Positions 42,301-57,373 are shown, numbered from the stretch's first letter. The stretch: 64,000 nucleotides of DNA from Humulus lupulus (GCF_963169125.1 NC_084793.1:96801071-96865070), one strand, 5' to 3'. Notes: a model not told the origin generated them from the letters alone. Translations and numbers: made by a program.

Positions 42301-45300
42301 ACTTAAAAGTTGATTCAAATTGATTAATCGATGTTTTTCTTAAAAAGCACGAGATATCGATAAAGAATTAACGCGAACTAAGTTTCTCAAAATCAATGTC
42401 CTGGATGCAACCAGGTCCTAAACTTTGAAGTTAATTCAAATTGATTAATCGATGTATTTCTTAAAAGCACGAGATATCAATAAAGAATTAACGCGAACTA
42501 AGTTTTTCAAAATCAATATCCTGGAAATAACCAGGTCCTAATCTTAGAAGTTGATTCAAATTGATTAATCGATGTTTTTCTTAAAAAGCACGAGATATCA
42601 ATAAAGAATTAACGCGAAATAAGTTTTTCAAAATCAATATCCTGGAAATAACCAGGTCCTAATCTTAGAAGTTGATTCAAATTGATTAATCGATGTTTTT
42701 CTTAAAAAGCACGAGATATCAATAAAGAATTAACGCGAAATAAGTTTTTCAAAATCAATATCCTGGAAATAACTAGGTCCTAAACTTAGAAGTTGATTTA
42801 AATTGATCAGTCGATGTCTTTCTTAAAAAGCACGAGATTTTAATAAAAAAATTAATGCGAACTAAGTTTTTCAAAATCAATGTCCTGGATGAAACCAGGT
42901 CCTAAACTTAAAAGTTGATTCAAATTGATTAATCGATGTTTTTCTTAAAAAGCACGAGATATCGATAAAGAATTAACGCGAACTAAGTTTCTCAAAATCA
43001 ATGTCCTGGATGCAACCAGGTCCTAAACTTTGAAGTTAATTCAAATTGATTAATCGATGTATTTCTTAAAAGCACGAGATATCAATAAAGAATTAACGCG
43101 AACTAAGTTTTTCAAAATCAATATCCTGGAAATAACCAGGTCCTAATCTTAGAAGTTGATTCAAATTGATTAATCGATGTTTTTCTTAAAAAGCACGAGA
43201 TATCAATAAAGAATTAACGCGAAATAAGTTTTTCAAAATCAATATCCTGGAAATAACCAGGTCCTAATCTTAGAAGTTGATTCAAATTGATTAATCGATG
43301 TTTTTCTTAAAAAGCACGAGATATCAATAAAGAATTAACGCGAAATAAGTTTTTCAAAATCAATATCCTGGAAATAACTAGGTCCTAAACTTAGAAGTTG
43401 ATTTAAATTGATCAGTCGATGTCTTTCTTAAAAAGCACGAGATTTTAATAAAAAAATTAATGCGAACTAAGTTTTTCAAAATCAATGTCCTGGATGAAAC
43501 CAGGTCCTAAAATTAGAAGTTGATTCAAATTGATTAATCGATGTTTTTCTTAAAATGCACGAGATATCAATAAAGAATAAATGCGAACTAAGTTTTTCGA
43601 AATCAATGTCCTGGATGCAACCAGGTCCTAAACTTAAAAGTTGATTCAAATTGATTAATCGATGTTTTTCTTAAAAAGCACGAGATATCAATAAAGAATT
43701 AACGCGAACTAAGTTTCTCAAAATCAATGTCCTGGATGCAACCAGGTCCTAAACTTAGAAGTTGATTCAAATTGACTAATCGATGTTTTTCTTAAAAGCA
43801 CGAGATATCAATAAAGAATAAACGCGAACTAAGTTTTTCAAAATCAATATCCTGGAAATAACCAGGTACTAAACTTAGAAGTTGATTCAAATTGATTAAT
43901 TGATTAATTGATGTTTTTCTTGAAAAACATGAGATATCAAAAAAGAATTAACGTGAACTAAGCTTTTCAAAATCAATATCCTGGAAATAACAAGGTCCTA
44001 AACTTAGAAGTTGATTCAAATTGATTAATTGATGTTTTTCTTAAAAAACATGAGATATCAATAAAGAATTAACGTGAACTAAGCTTTTCAAAATCAATAT
44101 CCTGGAAATAACCAGGTCCTAAACTTAGTAGTTGATTCAAATTAATTAATCGATGTTTTTCTTAAAAAGCACGAGATATCAATAAAGAATTAACGCGAAC
44201 TAAGTTTCTCAAAATCAATGTCCTGGATGCGACCAGGTCATAATCTTAGAAGTTGATTCAAATTGATTAATCGATGTATTTCTTAAAAAGCACGAGATAT
44301 CAATAAAGAATTAACGCGAAATAAGTTTTTCAAAATCAATATCCTGGAAATAACCAGGTCCTAATCGTAGAAGTTGATTCAAATATATTAATCGATGTTT
44401 TTCTTAAAACGCACGAGATATCAATAAAGAATTAACGCGAAATAAGTTTTTCAAAATCAATATCCTGGAAATAACTAGGTCCTAAACTTAGAAGTTGATT
44501 TAAATTGATCAGTCGATGTCTTTCTTAAAAAGCACGAGATATTAATAAAAAAATTAATGCGAACTAAGTTTTTCAAAATCAATGTCCTGGATGAAACCAG
44601 GTCCTAAACTTAAAAGTTGATTCAAATTGATTAATCGATGTTTTTCTTAAAAAGCACGAGATATCGATAAAGAATTAACGCGAACTAAGTTTCTCAAAAT
44701 CAATGTCCTGGATGCAACCAGGTCCTAAACTTTGAAGTTAATTCAAATTGATTAATCGATGTATTTCTTAAAAGCACGAGATATCAATAAAGAATTAACG
44801 CGAACTAAGTTTTTCAAAATCAATATCCTGGAAATAACCAGGTACAAAACTTAGAAGTTGATTCAAATTGATTAATTGATGTTTTTCTTGAAAAACATGA
44901 GATATCAATAATGAATTAACGTGAACTAAGCTTTTCAAAATCAATATCCTGGAAATAACCAGGTCCTAAACTTTAAAGTTGATTCAAATTGATTAATTGA
45001 TGTTTTTCTTAAAAAACATGAGATATCAATAAAGAATTAACGTGAACTAAGCTTTTCAAAATCAATATCCTGGAAATAACCAGGTCCTAAACTTAGTAGT
45101 TGATTCAAATTAATTAATCGAAGTTTTTCTTAAAAAGCACGAGATATCAATAAAGAATTAACGCGAACTAAGTTTCTCAAAATCAATGTCCTGGATGCAA
45201 CCAGGTCCTAAACTTAGAAGTTGATTCAAATTGATTAATCGATGTTTTTCTTAAAATGCACGAGATATCAATAAAGAATTAACGCGAACTAAGTTTTTCA

Positions 45301-48300
45301 AAATCAATATCCTGGAAATAACCAGGTCCTAATCTTAGAAGTTGATTCAAATTGATTAATCGATGTTTTTCTTAAAAAGCACGAGATATCAATAAAGAAT
45401 TAACGCGAAATAAGTTTTTCAAAATCAATATCCTGGAAATAACCAGGTCCTAATCTTAGAAGTTGATTCAAATTGATTAATCGATGTTTTTCTTAAAAAG
45501 CACGAGATATTAATAAAGAATTAACGCGAAATAAGTTTTTCAAAAGCAATATCCTGGAAATAACTAGGTCCTAAACTTAGAAGTTGATTTAAATTGATCA
45601 GTCGATGTCTTTCTTAAAAAGCACGAGATTTTAATAAAAAAATTAATGCGAACTAAGTTTTTCAAAATCAATGTCCTGGATGAAACCAGGTCCTAAAATT
45701 AGAAGTTGATTCAAATTGATTAATCGATGTTTTTCTTAAAATGCACGAGATATCAATAAAGAATAAATGCGAACTAAGTTTTTCGAAATCAATGTCCTGG
45801 ATGCAACCAGGTCCTAAACTTAAAAGTTGATTCAAATTGATTAATCGATGTTTTTCTTAAAAAGCACGAGATATCAATAAAGAATTAACGCGAACTAAGT
45901 TTCTCAAAATCAATGTCCTGGATGCAACCAGGTCCTAAACTTAGAAGTTGATTCAAATTGACTAATCGATGTTTTTCTTAAAAGCACGAGATATCAATAA
46001 AGAATAAACGCGAACTAAGTTTTTCAAAATCAATATCCTGGAAATAACCAGGTACTAAACTTAGAAGTTGATTCAAATTGATTAATTGATTAATTGATGT
46101 TTTTCTTGAAAAACATGAGATATCAAAAAAGAATTAACGTGAACTAAGCTTTTCAAAATCAATATCCTGGAAATAACAAGGTCCTAAACTTAGAAGTTGA
46201 TTCAAATTGATTAATTGATGTTTTTCTTAAAAAACATGAGATATCAATAAAGAATTAACGTGAACTAAGCTTTTCAAAATCAATATCCTGGAAATAACCA
46301 GGTCCTAAACTTAGTAGTTGATTCAAATTAATTAATCGATGTTTTTCTTAAAAAGCACGAGATATCAATAAAGAATTAACGCGAACTAAGTTTCTCAAAA
46401 TCAATGTCCTGGATGCGACCAGGTCATAATCTTAGAAGTTGATTCAAATTGATTAATCGATGTATTTCTTAAAAAGCACGAGATATCAATAAAGAATTAA
46501 CGCGAAATAAGTTTTTCAAAATCAATATCCTGGAAATAACCAGGTCCTAATCGTAGAAGTTGATTCAAATATATTAATCGATGTTTTTCTTAAAACGCAC
46601 GAGATATCAATAAAGAATTAACGCGAAATAAGTTTTTCAAAATCAATATCCTGGAAATAACTAGGTCCTAAACTTAGAAGTTGATTTAAATTGATCAGTC
46701 GATGTCTTTCTTAAAAAGCACGAGATATTAATAAAAAAATTAATGCGAACTAAGTTTTTCAAAATCAATGTCCTGGATGAAACCAGGTCCTAAACTTAAA
46801 AGTTGATTCAAATTGATTAATCGATGTTTTTCTTAAAAAGCACGAGATATCGATAAAGAATTAACGCGAACTAAGTTTCTCAAAATCAATGTCCTGGATG
46901 CAACCAGGTCCTAAACTTTGAAGTTAATTCAAATTGATTAATCGATGTATTTCTTAAAAGCACGAGATATCAATAAAGAATTAACGCGAACTAAGTTTTT
47001 CAAAATCAATATCCTGGAAATAACCAGGTACAAAACTTAGAAGTTGATTCAAATTGATTAATTGATGTTTTTCTTGAAAAACATGAGATATCAATAATGA
47101 ATTAACGTGAACTAAGCTTTTCAAAATCAATATCCTGGAAATAACCAGGTCCTAAACTTTAAAGTTGATTCAAATTGATTAATTGATGTTTTTCTTAAAA
47201 AACAGGAGATATCAATAAAGAATTAACGTGAACTAAGCTTTTCAAAATCAATATCCTGGAAATAACCAGGTCCTAAACTTAGTAGTTGATTCAAATTGAT
47301 TAATCGATGTTTTTCTTAAAATGCACGAGATATCAATAAAGAATTAACGCGAACTAAGTTTTTCAAAATCAATATCCTGGAAATAACCAGGTCCTAATCT
47401 TAGAAGTTGATTCAAATTGATTAATCGATGTTTTTCTTAAAAAGCACGAGATATCAATAAAGAATTAACGCGAAATAAGCTTTTCAAAATCAATATCCTG
47501 GAAATAACTAGGTCCTAAACATAGAAGTTGATTTAAATTGATTAGTCGATGTCTTTCTTAAAAAGCACGAGATATTAATAAAAAAATTAATGCGAACTAA
47601 GTTTTTCAAAGTCAATGTCCTGGATGAAACCAGGTCCTAAAATTAGAAGTTGATTCAAATTGATTAATCGATGTTTTTCTTAAAAAGCACGAGATATCAA
47701 TAAAGAATAAATGCGAACTAAGTTTTTCAAAATCAATGTCCTGGATGCAACCAGGTCCAAAACTTAAAAGTTGATTCAAATTGATTAATCGATGTTTTTG
47801 TTAAAAACCACGAGATATCAATAAAGAATTAACGCGAACTAAGTTTCTCAAAATCAATGTCCTGGATGCAACCAGGTCCTAAACTTAGAAGTTAATTCAA
47901 ATTGATTAATCGATGTATTTCTTAAAAGCACGAGATATCAATAAAGAATTAACGCGAACTAAGTTTTTCAAAATCAATATCCTGGAAATAACCAGGTACT
48001 AAACTTAGAAGTTGATTCAAATTGATTAATTGATGTTTTTCTTGAAAAACATGAGATATCAATAATGAATTAACGTGAACTAAGCTTTTCAAAATCAATA
48101 TCCTGGAAATAACCAGGTCCGAAACTTTAAAGTTGATTCAAATTGATTAATTGATGTTTTTCTTAAAAAACATGAGATATCAATAAAGAATTAACGTGAA
48201 CTAAGCTTTTCAAAATCAATATCCTGGAAATAACCAGGTCCTAAACTTAGTAGTTGATTCAAATTAATTAATCGAAGTTTTTCTTAAAAAGCACGAGATA

Positions 48301-48360
48301 TCAATAAAGAATTAACGCGAACTAAGTTTCTCAAAATCAATGTCCTGGATGCAACCAGGT
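39343..48360. repeat. Nine-kilobase segmental copy of about 10,035-19,050
   Basis: A constant offset of 29,308 bp links this block to 10,035-19,050. Anchors are ACTATGTT at 10,043/39,351, GCACGAGACA at 10,860/40,168, CAATGTCCTG at 12,601/41,909, ACGCACGAGA at 15,101/44,409, GGTACAAAAC at 15,533/44,841 and the 8-bp insertion unit at 16,772/46,080. Two one-monomer differences occur: the GGTACAAAAC unit present near 47.0 kb is missing at 17.7 kb, and one b-class unit is missing near 47.3 kb. The match is lost near 48,360. Confidence 0.85.
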
Positions 48361-49389
48361 CCTAATCTTAGAAGTTGATTCAAATTGATTAATCGATGTT
48401 TTTCTTAAAAGGCACGAGATATCAATAAAGAATTAACGCGAACTAAGTTTTTCAAAATCAATATCCTGGAAATAACCAGTTCCTAAACTTAGAAGTTGAT
48501 TCAAATTGATTAATCGATGTTTTTCTTAAAAAGCACGAGATATCAATAAAGAATTAACGCGAACTAAGTTTTTCAAAATCAATATCCTGGAAATAACTAG
48601 GTCCTAAACTTAGAAGTTGATTTATATTGATCAGTCGATGTCTTTCTTAAAAAACACGTGATATCACTAAAGAATTAACGCGAACTAAGCTTTTCAAAAT
48701 CAATATCCTGGAAATAACCAGGTACTAAACTTAGAAGTTGATTCAAATTGATTAATTGATGTTTTTCTTAAAAAACATGAGATATCAATAAAGAATTAAC
48801 GTGAACTAAGCTTTTCAAAATCAATATCCTGGAAATAACGAGGTCCTAAACTTAGAAGTTGATTCAAATTAATTAATCGATGTTTTTCTTAAAAAGCACG
48901 AGATATCAATAAAGAATTAACGCGAACTAAGTTTCTCAAAATCAATGTCCTGGATGCAACCAGGTCCTAAACTTAAAAGTTGATTCAAATTGATTAATCG
49001 ATGTTTTTCTTAAAAAGCACGAGATATCAATAAAGAATTAACGCGAACTAAGTTTCTCAAAATCAATGTCCTGGATGCAACCAGGTCCTAAACTTAGAAG
49101 TTAATTCAAATTGATTAATCGATGTATTTCTTAAAAGCACGAGATATCAATAAAGAATTAACGCGAACTAAGTTTTTCAAAATCAATATCCTGGAAATAA
49201 CCAGGTACTAAACTTAGAAGTTGATTCAAATTGATTAATTGATGTTTTTCTTGAAAAACATGAGATATCAATAATGAATTAACGTGAACTAAGCTTTTCA
49301 AAATCAATATCCTGGAAATAACCAGGTCCTAAACTTTAAAGTTGATTCAAATTGATTAATTGATGTTTTTCTTAAAAAACATGAGATAT

Positions 49390-52300
49390 CAATAAAGAAT
49401 TAACGTGAACTAAGCTTTTCAAAATCAATATCCTGGAAATAACCAGGTCCTAAACTTAGTAGTTGATTCAAATTAATTAATCGAAGTTTTTCTTAAAAAG
49501 CACGAGATATCAATAAAGAATTAACGCGAACTAAGTTTCTCAAAATCAATGTCCTGGATGCAACCAGGTCCTAATCTTAGAAGTTGATTCAAATTGATTA
49601 ATCGATGTTTTTCTTAAAAGGCACGAGATATCAATAAAGAATTAACGCGAACTAAGTTTTTCAAAATCAATATCCTGGAAATAACCAGTTCCTAAACTTA
49701 GAAGTTGATTCAAATTGATTAATCGATGTTTTTCTTAAAAAGCACGAGATATCAATAAAGAATTAACGCGAACTAAGTTTTTCAAAATCAATATCCTGGA
49801 AATAACTAGGTCCTAAACTTAGAAGTTGATTTATATTGATCAGTCGATGTCTTTCTTAAAAAACACGTGATATCAATAAAGAATTAACGCGAACTAAGCT
49901 TTTCAAAATCAATATCCTGGAAATAACCAGGTACTAAACTTAGAAGTTGATTCAAATTGATTAATTGATGTTTTTCTTAAAAAACATGAGATATCAATAA
50001 AGAATTAACGTGAACTAAGCTTTTCAAAATCAATATCCTGGAAATAACCAGGTCCTAAACTTAGAAGTTGATTCAAATTAATTAATCGATGTTTTTCTTA
50101 AAAAGCACGAGATATCAATAAAGAATTAACGCGAACTAAGTTTCTCAAAATCAATGTCCTGAATGCAACCAGGTCATAATCTTAGAAGTTGATTCAAATT
50201 GATTAATCGATGTATTTCTTAAAAAGCACGAGATATCAATAAAGAATTAACGCGAACTAAGTTTCTCAAAATCAATGTCCTGGATGCAACCAGGTCCTAA
50301 ACTTAGAAGTTAATTCAAATTGATTAATCGATGTATTTCTTAAAAGCACGAGATATCAATAAAGAATTAACGCGAACTAAGTTTTTCAAAATCAATATCC
50401 TGGAAATAACCAGGTACTAAACTTAGAAGTTGATTCAAATTGATTAATTGATGTTTTTCTTGAAAAACATGAGATATCAATAATGAATTAACGTGAACTA
50501 AGCTTTTCAAAATCAATATCCTGGAAATAACCAGGTCCTAAACTTTAAAGTTGATTCAAATTGATTAATTGATGTTTTTCTTAAAAAACATGAGATATCA
50601 ATAAAGAATTAACGTGAACTAAGCTTTTCAAAATCAATATCCTGGAAATAACCAGGTCCTAAACTTAGTAGTTGATTCAAATTAATTAATCGAAGTTTTT
50701 CTTAAAAAGCACGAGATATCAATAAAGAATTAACGCGAACTAAGTTTCTCAAAATCAATGTCCTGGATGCAACCAGGTCCTAATCTTAGAAGTTGATTCA
50801 AATTGATTAATCGATGTTTTTCTTAAAAGGCACGAGATATCAATAAAGAATTAACGCGAACTAAGTTTTTCAAAATCAATATCCTGGAAATAACCAGTTC
50901 CTAAACTTAGAAGTTGATTCAAATTGATTAATCGATGTTTTTCTTAAAAAGCACGAGATATCAATAAAGAATTAACGCGAACTAAGTTTTTCAAAATCAA
51001 TATCCTGGAAATAACTAGGTCCTAAACTTAGAAGTTGATTTATATTGATCAGTCGATGTCTTTCTTAAAAAACACGTGATATCAATAAAGAATTAACGCG
51101 AACTAAGCTTTTCAAAATCAATATCCTGGAAATAACCAGGTACTAAACTTAGAAGTTGATTCAAATTGATTAATTGATGTTTTTCTTAAAAAACATGAGA
51201 TATCAATAAAGAATTAACGTGAACTAAGCTTTTCAAAATCAATATCCTGGAAATAACCAGGTCCTAAACTTAGAAGTTGATTCAAATTAATTAATCGATG
51301 TTTTTCTTAAAAAGCACGAGATATCAATAAAGAATTAACGCGAACTAAGTTTCTCAAAATCAATGTCCTGGATGCAACCAGGTCCTAATCTTAGAAGTTG
51401 ATTCAAATTGATTAATCGATGTTTTTCTTAAAAGGCACGAGATATCAATAAAGAATTAACGCGAACTAAGTTTTTCAAAATCAATATCCTGGAAATAACC
51501 AGTTCCTAAACTTAGAAGTTGATTCAAATTGATTAATCGATGTTTTTCTTAAAAAGCACGAGATATCAATAAAGAATTAACGCGAACTAAGTTTTTCAAA
51601 ATCAATATCCTGGAAATAACTAGGTCCTAAACTTAGAAGTTGATTTATATTGATCAGTCGATGTCTTTCTTAAAAAACACGTGATATCAATAAAGAATTA
51701 ACGCGAACTAAGCTTTTCAAAATCAATATCCTGGAAATAACCAGGTACTAAACTTAGAAGTTGATTCAAATTGATTAATTGATGTTTTTCTTAAAAAACA
51801 TGAGATATCAATAAAGAATTAACGTGAACTAAGCTTTTCAAAATCAATATCCTGGAAATAACCAGGTCCTAAACTTAGAAGTTGATCAAATTAATTAATC
51901 GATGTTTTTCTTAAAAAGCACGAGATATCAATAAAGAATTAACGCGAACTAAGTTTCTCAAAATCAATGTCCTGGATGCAACCAGGTCCTAAACTTAGAA
52001 GTTGATTCAAATTGATTAATCGATGTTTTTCTTAAAAAGCACGAGATATCAATAAAGAATTAACGCGAACTAAGTTTTTAAAAATCAATATCCTGGAAAT
52101 AACCAGGTCCTAATCGTAGAAGTTGATTCAAATATATTAATCGATGTTTTTCTTAAAAAGCACGAGATATCAATAAAGAATTAACGCGAAATAAGTTTTT
52201 CAAAATCAATATCCTGGAAATAACTAGGTCCTAAACTTAGAAGTTGATTTAAATTGATCAGTCGATGTCTTTCTTAAATAGCACGAGATATTAATAAAAA

Positions 52301-55300
52301 AATTAATGCGAACTAAGTTTTTCAAAATCAATGTCCTGGATGAAACCAGGTCCTAAACTTAAAAGTTGATTCAAATTGATTAATCGATGTTTTTCTTAAA
52401 AAGCACGAGATATCGATAAAGAATTAACGCGAACTAAGTTTCTCAAAATCAATGTCCTGGATGCAACCAGGTCCTAAACTTTGAAGTTAATTCAAATTGA
52501 TTAATCGATGTATTTCTTAAAAGCACGAGATATCAATAAAGAATTAACGCGAACTAAGTTTTTCAAAATCAATATCCTGGAAATAACCAGGTACAAAACT
52601 TAGAAGTTGATTCAAATTGATTAATTGATGTTTTTCTTGAAAAACATGAGATATCAATAATGAATTAACGTGAACTAAGCTTTTCAAAATCAATATCCTG
52701 GAAATAACCAGGTCCTAAACTTTAAAGTTGATTCAAATTGATTAATTGATGTTTTTCTTAAAAAACATGAGATATCAATAAAGAATTAACGTGAACTAAG
52801 CTTTTCAAAATCAATATCCTGGAAATAACCAGGTCCTAAACTTAGTAGTTGATTCAAATTAATTAATCGAAGTTTTTCTTAAAAAGCACGAGATATCAAT
52901 AAAGAATTAACGCGAACTAAGTTTCTCAAAATCAATGTCCTGGATGCAACCAGGTCCTAAACTTAGAAGTTGATTCAAATTGATTAATCGATGTTTTTCT
53001 TAAAATGCACGAGATATCAATAAAGAATTAACGCGAACTAAGTTTTTCAAAATCAATATCCTGGAAATAACCAGGTCCTAATCTTAGAAGTTGATTCAAA
53101 TTGATTAATCGATGTTTTTCTTAAAAAGCACGAGATATCAATAAAGAATTAACGCGAAATAAGTTTTTCAAAATCAATATCCTGGAAATAACTAGGTCCT
53201 AAACTTAGAAGTTGATTTAAATTGATCAGTCGATGTCTTTCTTAAAAAGCACGAGATATTAATAAAAAAATTAATGCGAACTAAGTTTTTCAAAGTCAAT
53301 GTCCTGGATGAAACCAGGTCCTAAAATTAGAAGTTGATTGAAATTGATTAATCGATGTTTTTCTTAAAAAGCACGAGATATCAATAAAGAATTAACGTGA
53401 ACTAAGCTTTTCAAAATCAATATCCTGGAAATAACCAGGTCCTAAACTTAGTAGTTGATTCAAATTAATTAATCGAAGTTTTTCTTAAAAAGCACGAGAT
53501 ATCAATAAAGAATTAACGCGAACTAAGTTTCTCAAAATCAATGTCCTGGATGCAACCAGGTCCTAATCTTAGAAGTTGATTCAAATTGATTAATCGATGT
53601 TTTTCTTAAAAGGCACGAGATATCAATAAAGAATTAACGCGAACTAAGTTTTTCAAAATCAATATCCTGGAAATAACCAGTTCCTAAACTTAGAAGTTGA
53701 TTCAAATTGATTAATCGATGTTTTTCTTAAAAAGCACGAGATATCAATAAAGAATTAACGCGAACTAAGTTTTTCAAAATCAATATCCTGGAAATAACTA
53801 GGTCCTAAACTTAGAAGTTGATTTATATTGATCAGTCGATGTCTTTCTTAAAAAACACGTGATATCAATAAAGAATTAACGCGAACTAAGCTTTTCAAAA
53901 TCAATATCCTGGAAATAACCAGGTACTAAACTTAGAAGTTGATTCAAATTGATTAATTGATGTTTTTCTTAAAAAACATGAGATATCAATAAAGAATTAA
54001 CGTGAACTAAGCTTTTCAAAATCAATATCCTGGAAATAACCAGGTCCTAAACTTAGAAGTTGATTCAAATTAATTAATCGATGTTTTTCTTAAAAAGCAC
54101 GAGATATCAATAAAGAATTAACGCGAACTAAGTTTCTCAAAATCAATGTCCTGGATGCAACCAGGTCCTAAACTTAAAAGTTGATTCAAATTGATTAATC
54201 GATGTTTTTCTTAAAAAGCACGAGATATCAATAAAGAATTAACGCGAACTAAGTTTCTCAAAATCAATGTCCTGGATGCAACCAGGTCCTAAACTTAGAA
54301 GTTAATTCAAATTGATTAATCGATGTATTTCTTAAAAGCACGAGATATCAATAAAGAATTAACGCGAACTAAGTTTTTCAAAATCAATATCCTGGAAATA
54401 ACCAGGTACTAAACTTAGAAGTTGATTCAAATTGATTAATTGATGTTTTTCTTGAAAAACATGAGATATCAATAATGAATTAACGTGAACTAAGCTTTTC
54501 AAAATCAATATCCTGGAAATAACCAGGTCCTAAACTTTAAAGTTGATTCAAATTGATTAATTGATGTTTTTCTTAAAAAACATGAGATATCAATAAAGAA
54601 TTAACGTGAACTAAGCTTTTCAAAATCAATATCCTGGAAATAACCAGGTCCTAAACTTAGTAGTTGATTCAAATTAATTAATCGAAGTTTTTCTTAAAAA
54701 GCACGACATATCAATAAAGAATTAACGCGAACTAAGTTTCTCAAAATCAATGTCCTGGATGCAACCAGGTCCTAATCTTAGAAGTTGATTCAAATTGATT
54801 AATCGATGTTTTTCTTAAAAGGCACGAGATATCAATAAAGAATTAACGCGAACTAAGTTTTTCAAAATCAATATCCTGGAAATAACCAGTTCCTAAACTT
54901 AGAAGTTGATTCAAATTGATTAATCGATGTTTTTCTTAAAAAGCACGAGATATCAATAAAGAATTAACGCGAACTAAGTTTTTCAAAATCAATATCCTGG
55001 AAATAACTAGGTCCTAAACTTAGAAGTTGATTTATATTGATCAGTCGATGTCTTTCTTAAAAAACACGTGATATCAATAAAGAATTAACGCGAACTAAGC
55101 TTTTCAAAATCAATATCCTGGAAATAACCAGGTACTAAACTTAGAAGTTGATTCAAATTGATTAATTGATGTTTTTCTTAAAAAACATGAGATATCAATA
55201 AAGAATTAACGTGAACTAAGCTTTTCAAAATCAATATCCTGGAAATAACCAGGTCCTAAACTTAGAAGTTGATTCAAATTAATTAATCGATGTTTTTCTT

Positions 55301-57373
55301 AAAAAGCACGAGATATCAATAAAGAATTAACGCGAACTAAGTTTCTCAAAATCAATGTCCTGGATGCAACCAGGTCCTAATCTTAGAAGTTGATTCAAAT
55401 TGATTAATCGATGTTTTTCTTAAAAGGCACGAGATATCAATAAAGAATTAACGCGAACTAAGTTTTTCAAAATCAATATCCTGGAAATAACCAGTTCCTA
55501 AACTTAGAAGTTGATTCAAATTGATTAATCGATGTTTTTCTTAAAAAGCACGAGATATCAATAAAGAATTAACGCGAACTAAGTTTTTCAAAATCAATAT
55601 CCTGGAAATAACTAGGTCCTAAACTTAGAAGTTGATTTATATTGATCAGTCGATGTCTTTCTTAAAAAACACGTGATATCAATAAAGAATTAACGCGAAC
55701 TAAGCTTTTCAAAATCAATATCCTGGAAATAACCAGGTACTAAACTTAGAAGTTGATTCAAATTGATTAATTGATGTTTTTCTTAAAAAACATGAGATAT
55801 CAATAAAGAATTAACGTGAACTAAGCTTTTCAAAATCAATATCCTGGAAATAACCAGGTCCTAAACTTAGAAGTTGATCAAATTAATTAATCGATGTTTT
55901 TCTTAAAAAGCACGAGATATCAATAAAGAATTAACGCGAACTAAGTTTCTCAAAATCAATGTCCTGGATGCAACCAGGTCCTAAACTTAGAAGTTGATTC
56001 AAATTGATTAATCGATGTTTTTCTTAAAAAGCACGAGATATCAATAAAGAATTAACGCGAACTAAGTTTTTAAAAATCAATATCCTGGAAATAACCAGGT
56101 CCTAATCGTAGAAGTTGATTCAAATATATTAATCGATGTTTTTCTTAAAAAGCACGAGATATCAATAAAGAATTAACGCGAAATAAGTTTTTCAAAATCA
56201 ATATCCTGGAAATAACTAGGTCCTAAACTTAGAAGTTGATTTAAATTGATCAGTCGATGTCTTTCTTAAAAAGCACGAGATATTAATAAAAAAATTAATG
56301 CGAACTAAGTTTTTCAAAATCAATGTCCTGGATGAAACCAGGTCCTAAACTTAAAAGTTGATTCAAATTGATTAATCGATGTTTTTCTTAAAAAGCACGA
56401 GATATCGATAAAGAATTAACGCGAACTAAGTTTCTCAAAATCAATGTCCTGGATGCAACCAGGTCCTAAACTTTGAAGTTAATTCAAATTGATTAATCGA
56501 TGTATTTCTTAAAAGCACGAGATATCAATAAAGAATTAACGCGAACTAAGTTTTTCAAAATCAATATCCTGGAAATAACCAGGTACAAAACTTAGAAGTT
56601 GATTCAAATTGATTAATTGATGTTTTTCTTGAAAAACATGAGATATCAATAATGAATTAACGTGAACTAAGCTTTTCAAAATCAATATCCTGGAAATAAC
56701 CAGGTCCTAAACTTTAAAGTTGATTCAAATTGATTAATTGATGTTTTTCTTAAAAAACATGAGATATCAATAAAGAATTAACGTGAACTAAGCTTTTCAA
56801 AATCAATATCCTGGAAATAACCAGGTCCTAAACTTAGTAGTTGATTCAAATTAATTAATCGAAGTTTTTCTTAAAAAGCACGAGATATCAATAAAGAATT
56901 AACGCGAACTAAGTTTCTCAAAATCAATGTCCTGGATGCAACCAGGTCCTAAACTTAGAAGTTGATTCAAATTGATTAATCGATGTTTTTCTTAAAATGC
57001 ACGAGATATCAATAAAGAATTAACGCGAACTAAGTTTTTCAAAATCAATATCCTGGAAATAACCAGGTCCTAATCTTAGAAGTTGATTCAAATTGATTAA
57101 TCGATGTTTTTCTTAAAAAGCACGAGATATCAATAAAGAATTAACGCGAAATAAGTTTTTCAAAATCAATATCCTGGAAATAACTAGGTCCTAAACTTAG
57201 AAGTTGATTTAAATTGATCAGTCGATGTCTTTCTTAAAAAGCACGAGATATTAATAAAAAAATTAATGCGAACTAAGTTTTTCAAAGTCAATGTCCTGGA
57301 TGAAACCAGGTCCTAAAATTAGAAGTTGATTGAAATTGATTAATCGATGTTTTTCTTAAAAAGCACGAGATAT
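49390..57373. repeat. Adjacent tandem duplication of 3,992 bp (33 monomers)
   Basis: About 49,390-53,381 and 53,382-57,373 are adjacent copies at offset 3,992. Anchors include the 2-bp deletion unit GTTGATCAAATT at 51,881/55,873, AAGTTGATTG at 53,331/57,323 and the GGCACGAG series. The only multi-base difference noticed is one whole monomer at about 50,146-50,266, which in the second copy (about 54,138-54,258) belongs to a different class. The unit size equals that of the proximal 33-monomer repeat minus one base, although the monomer order differs. Confidence 0.8.
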
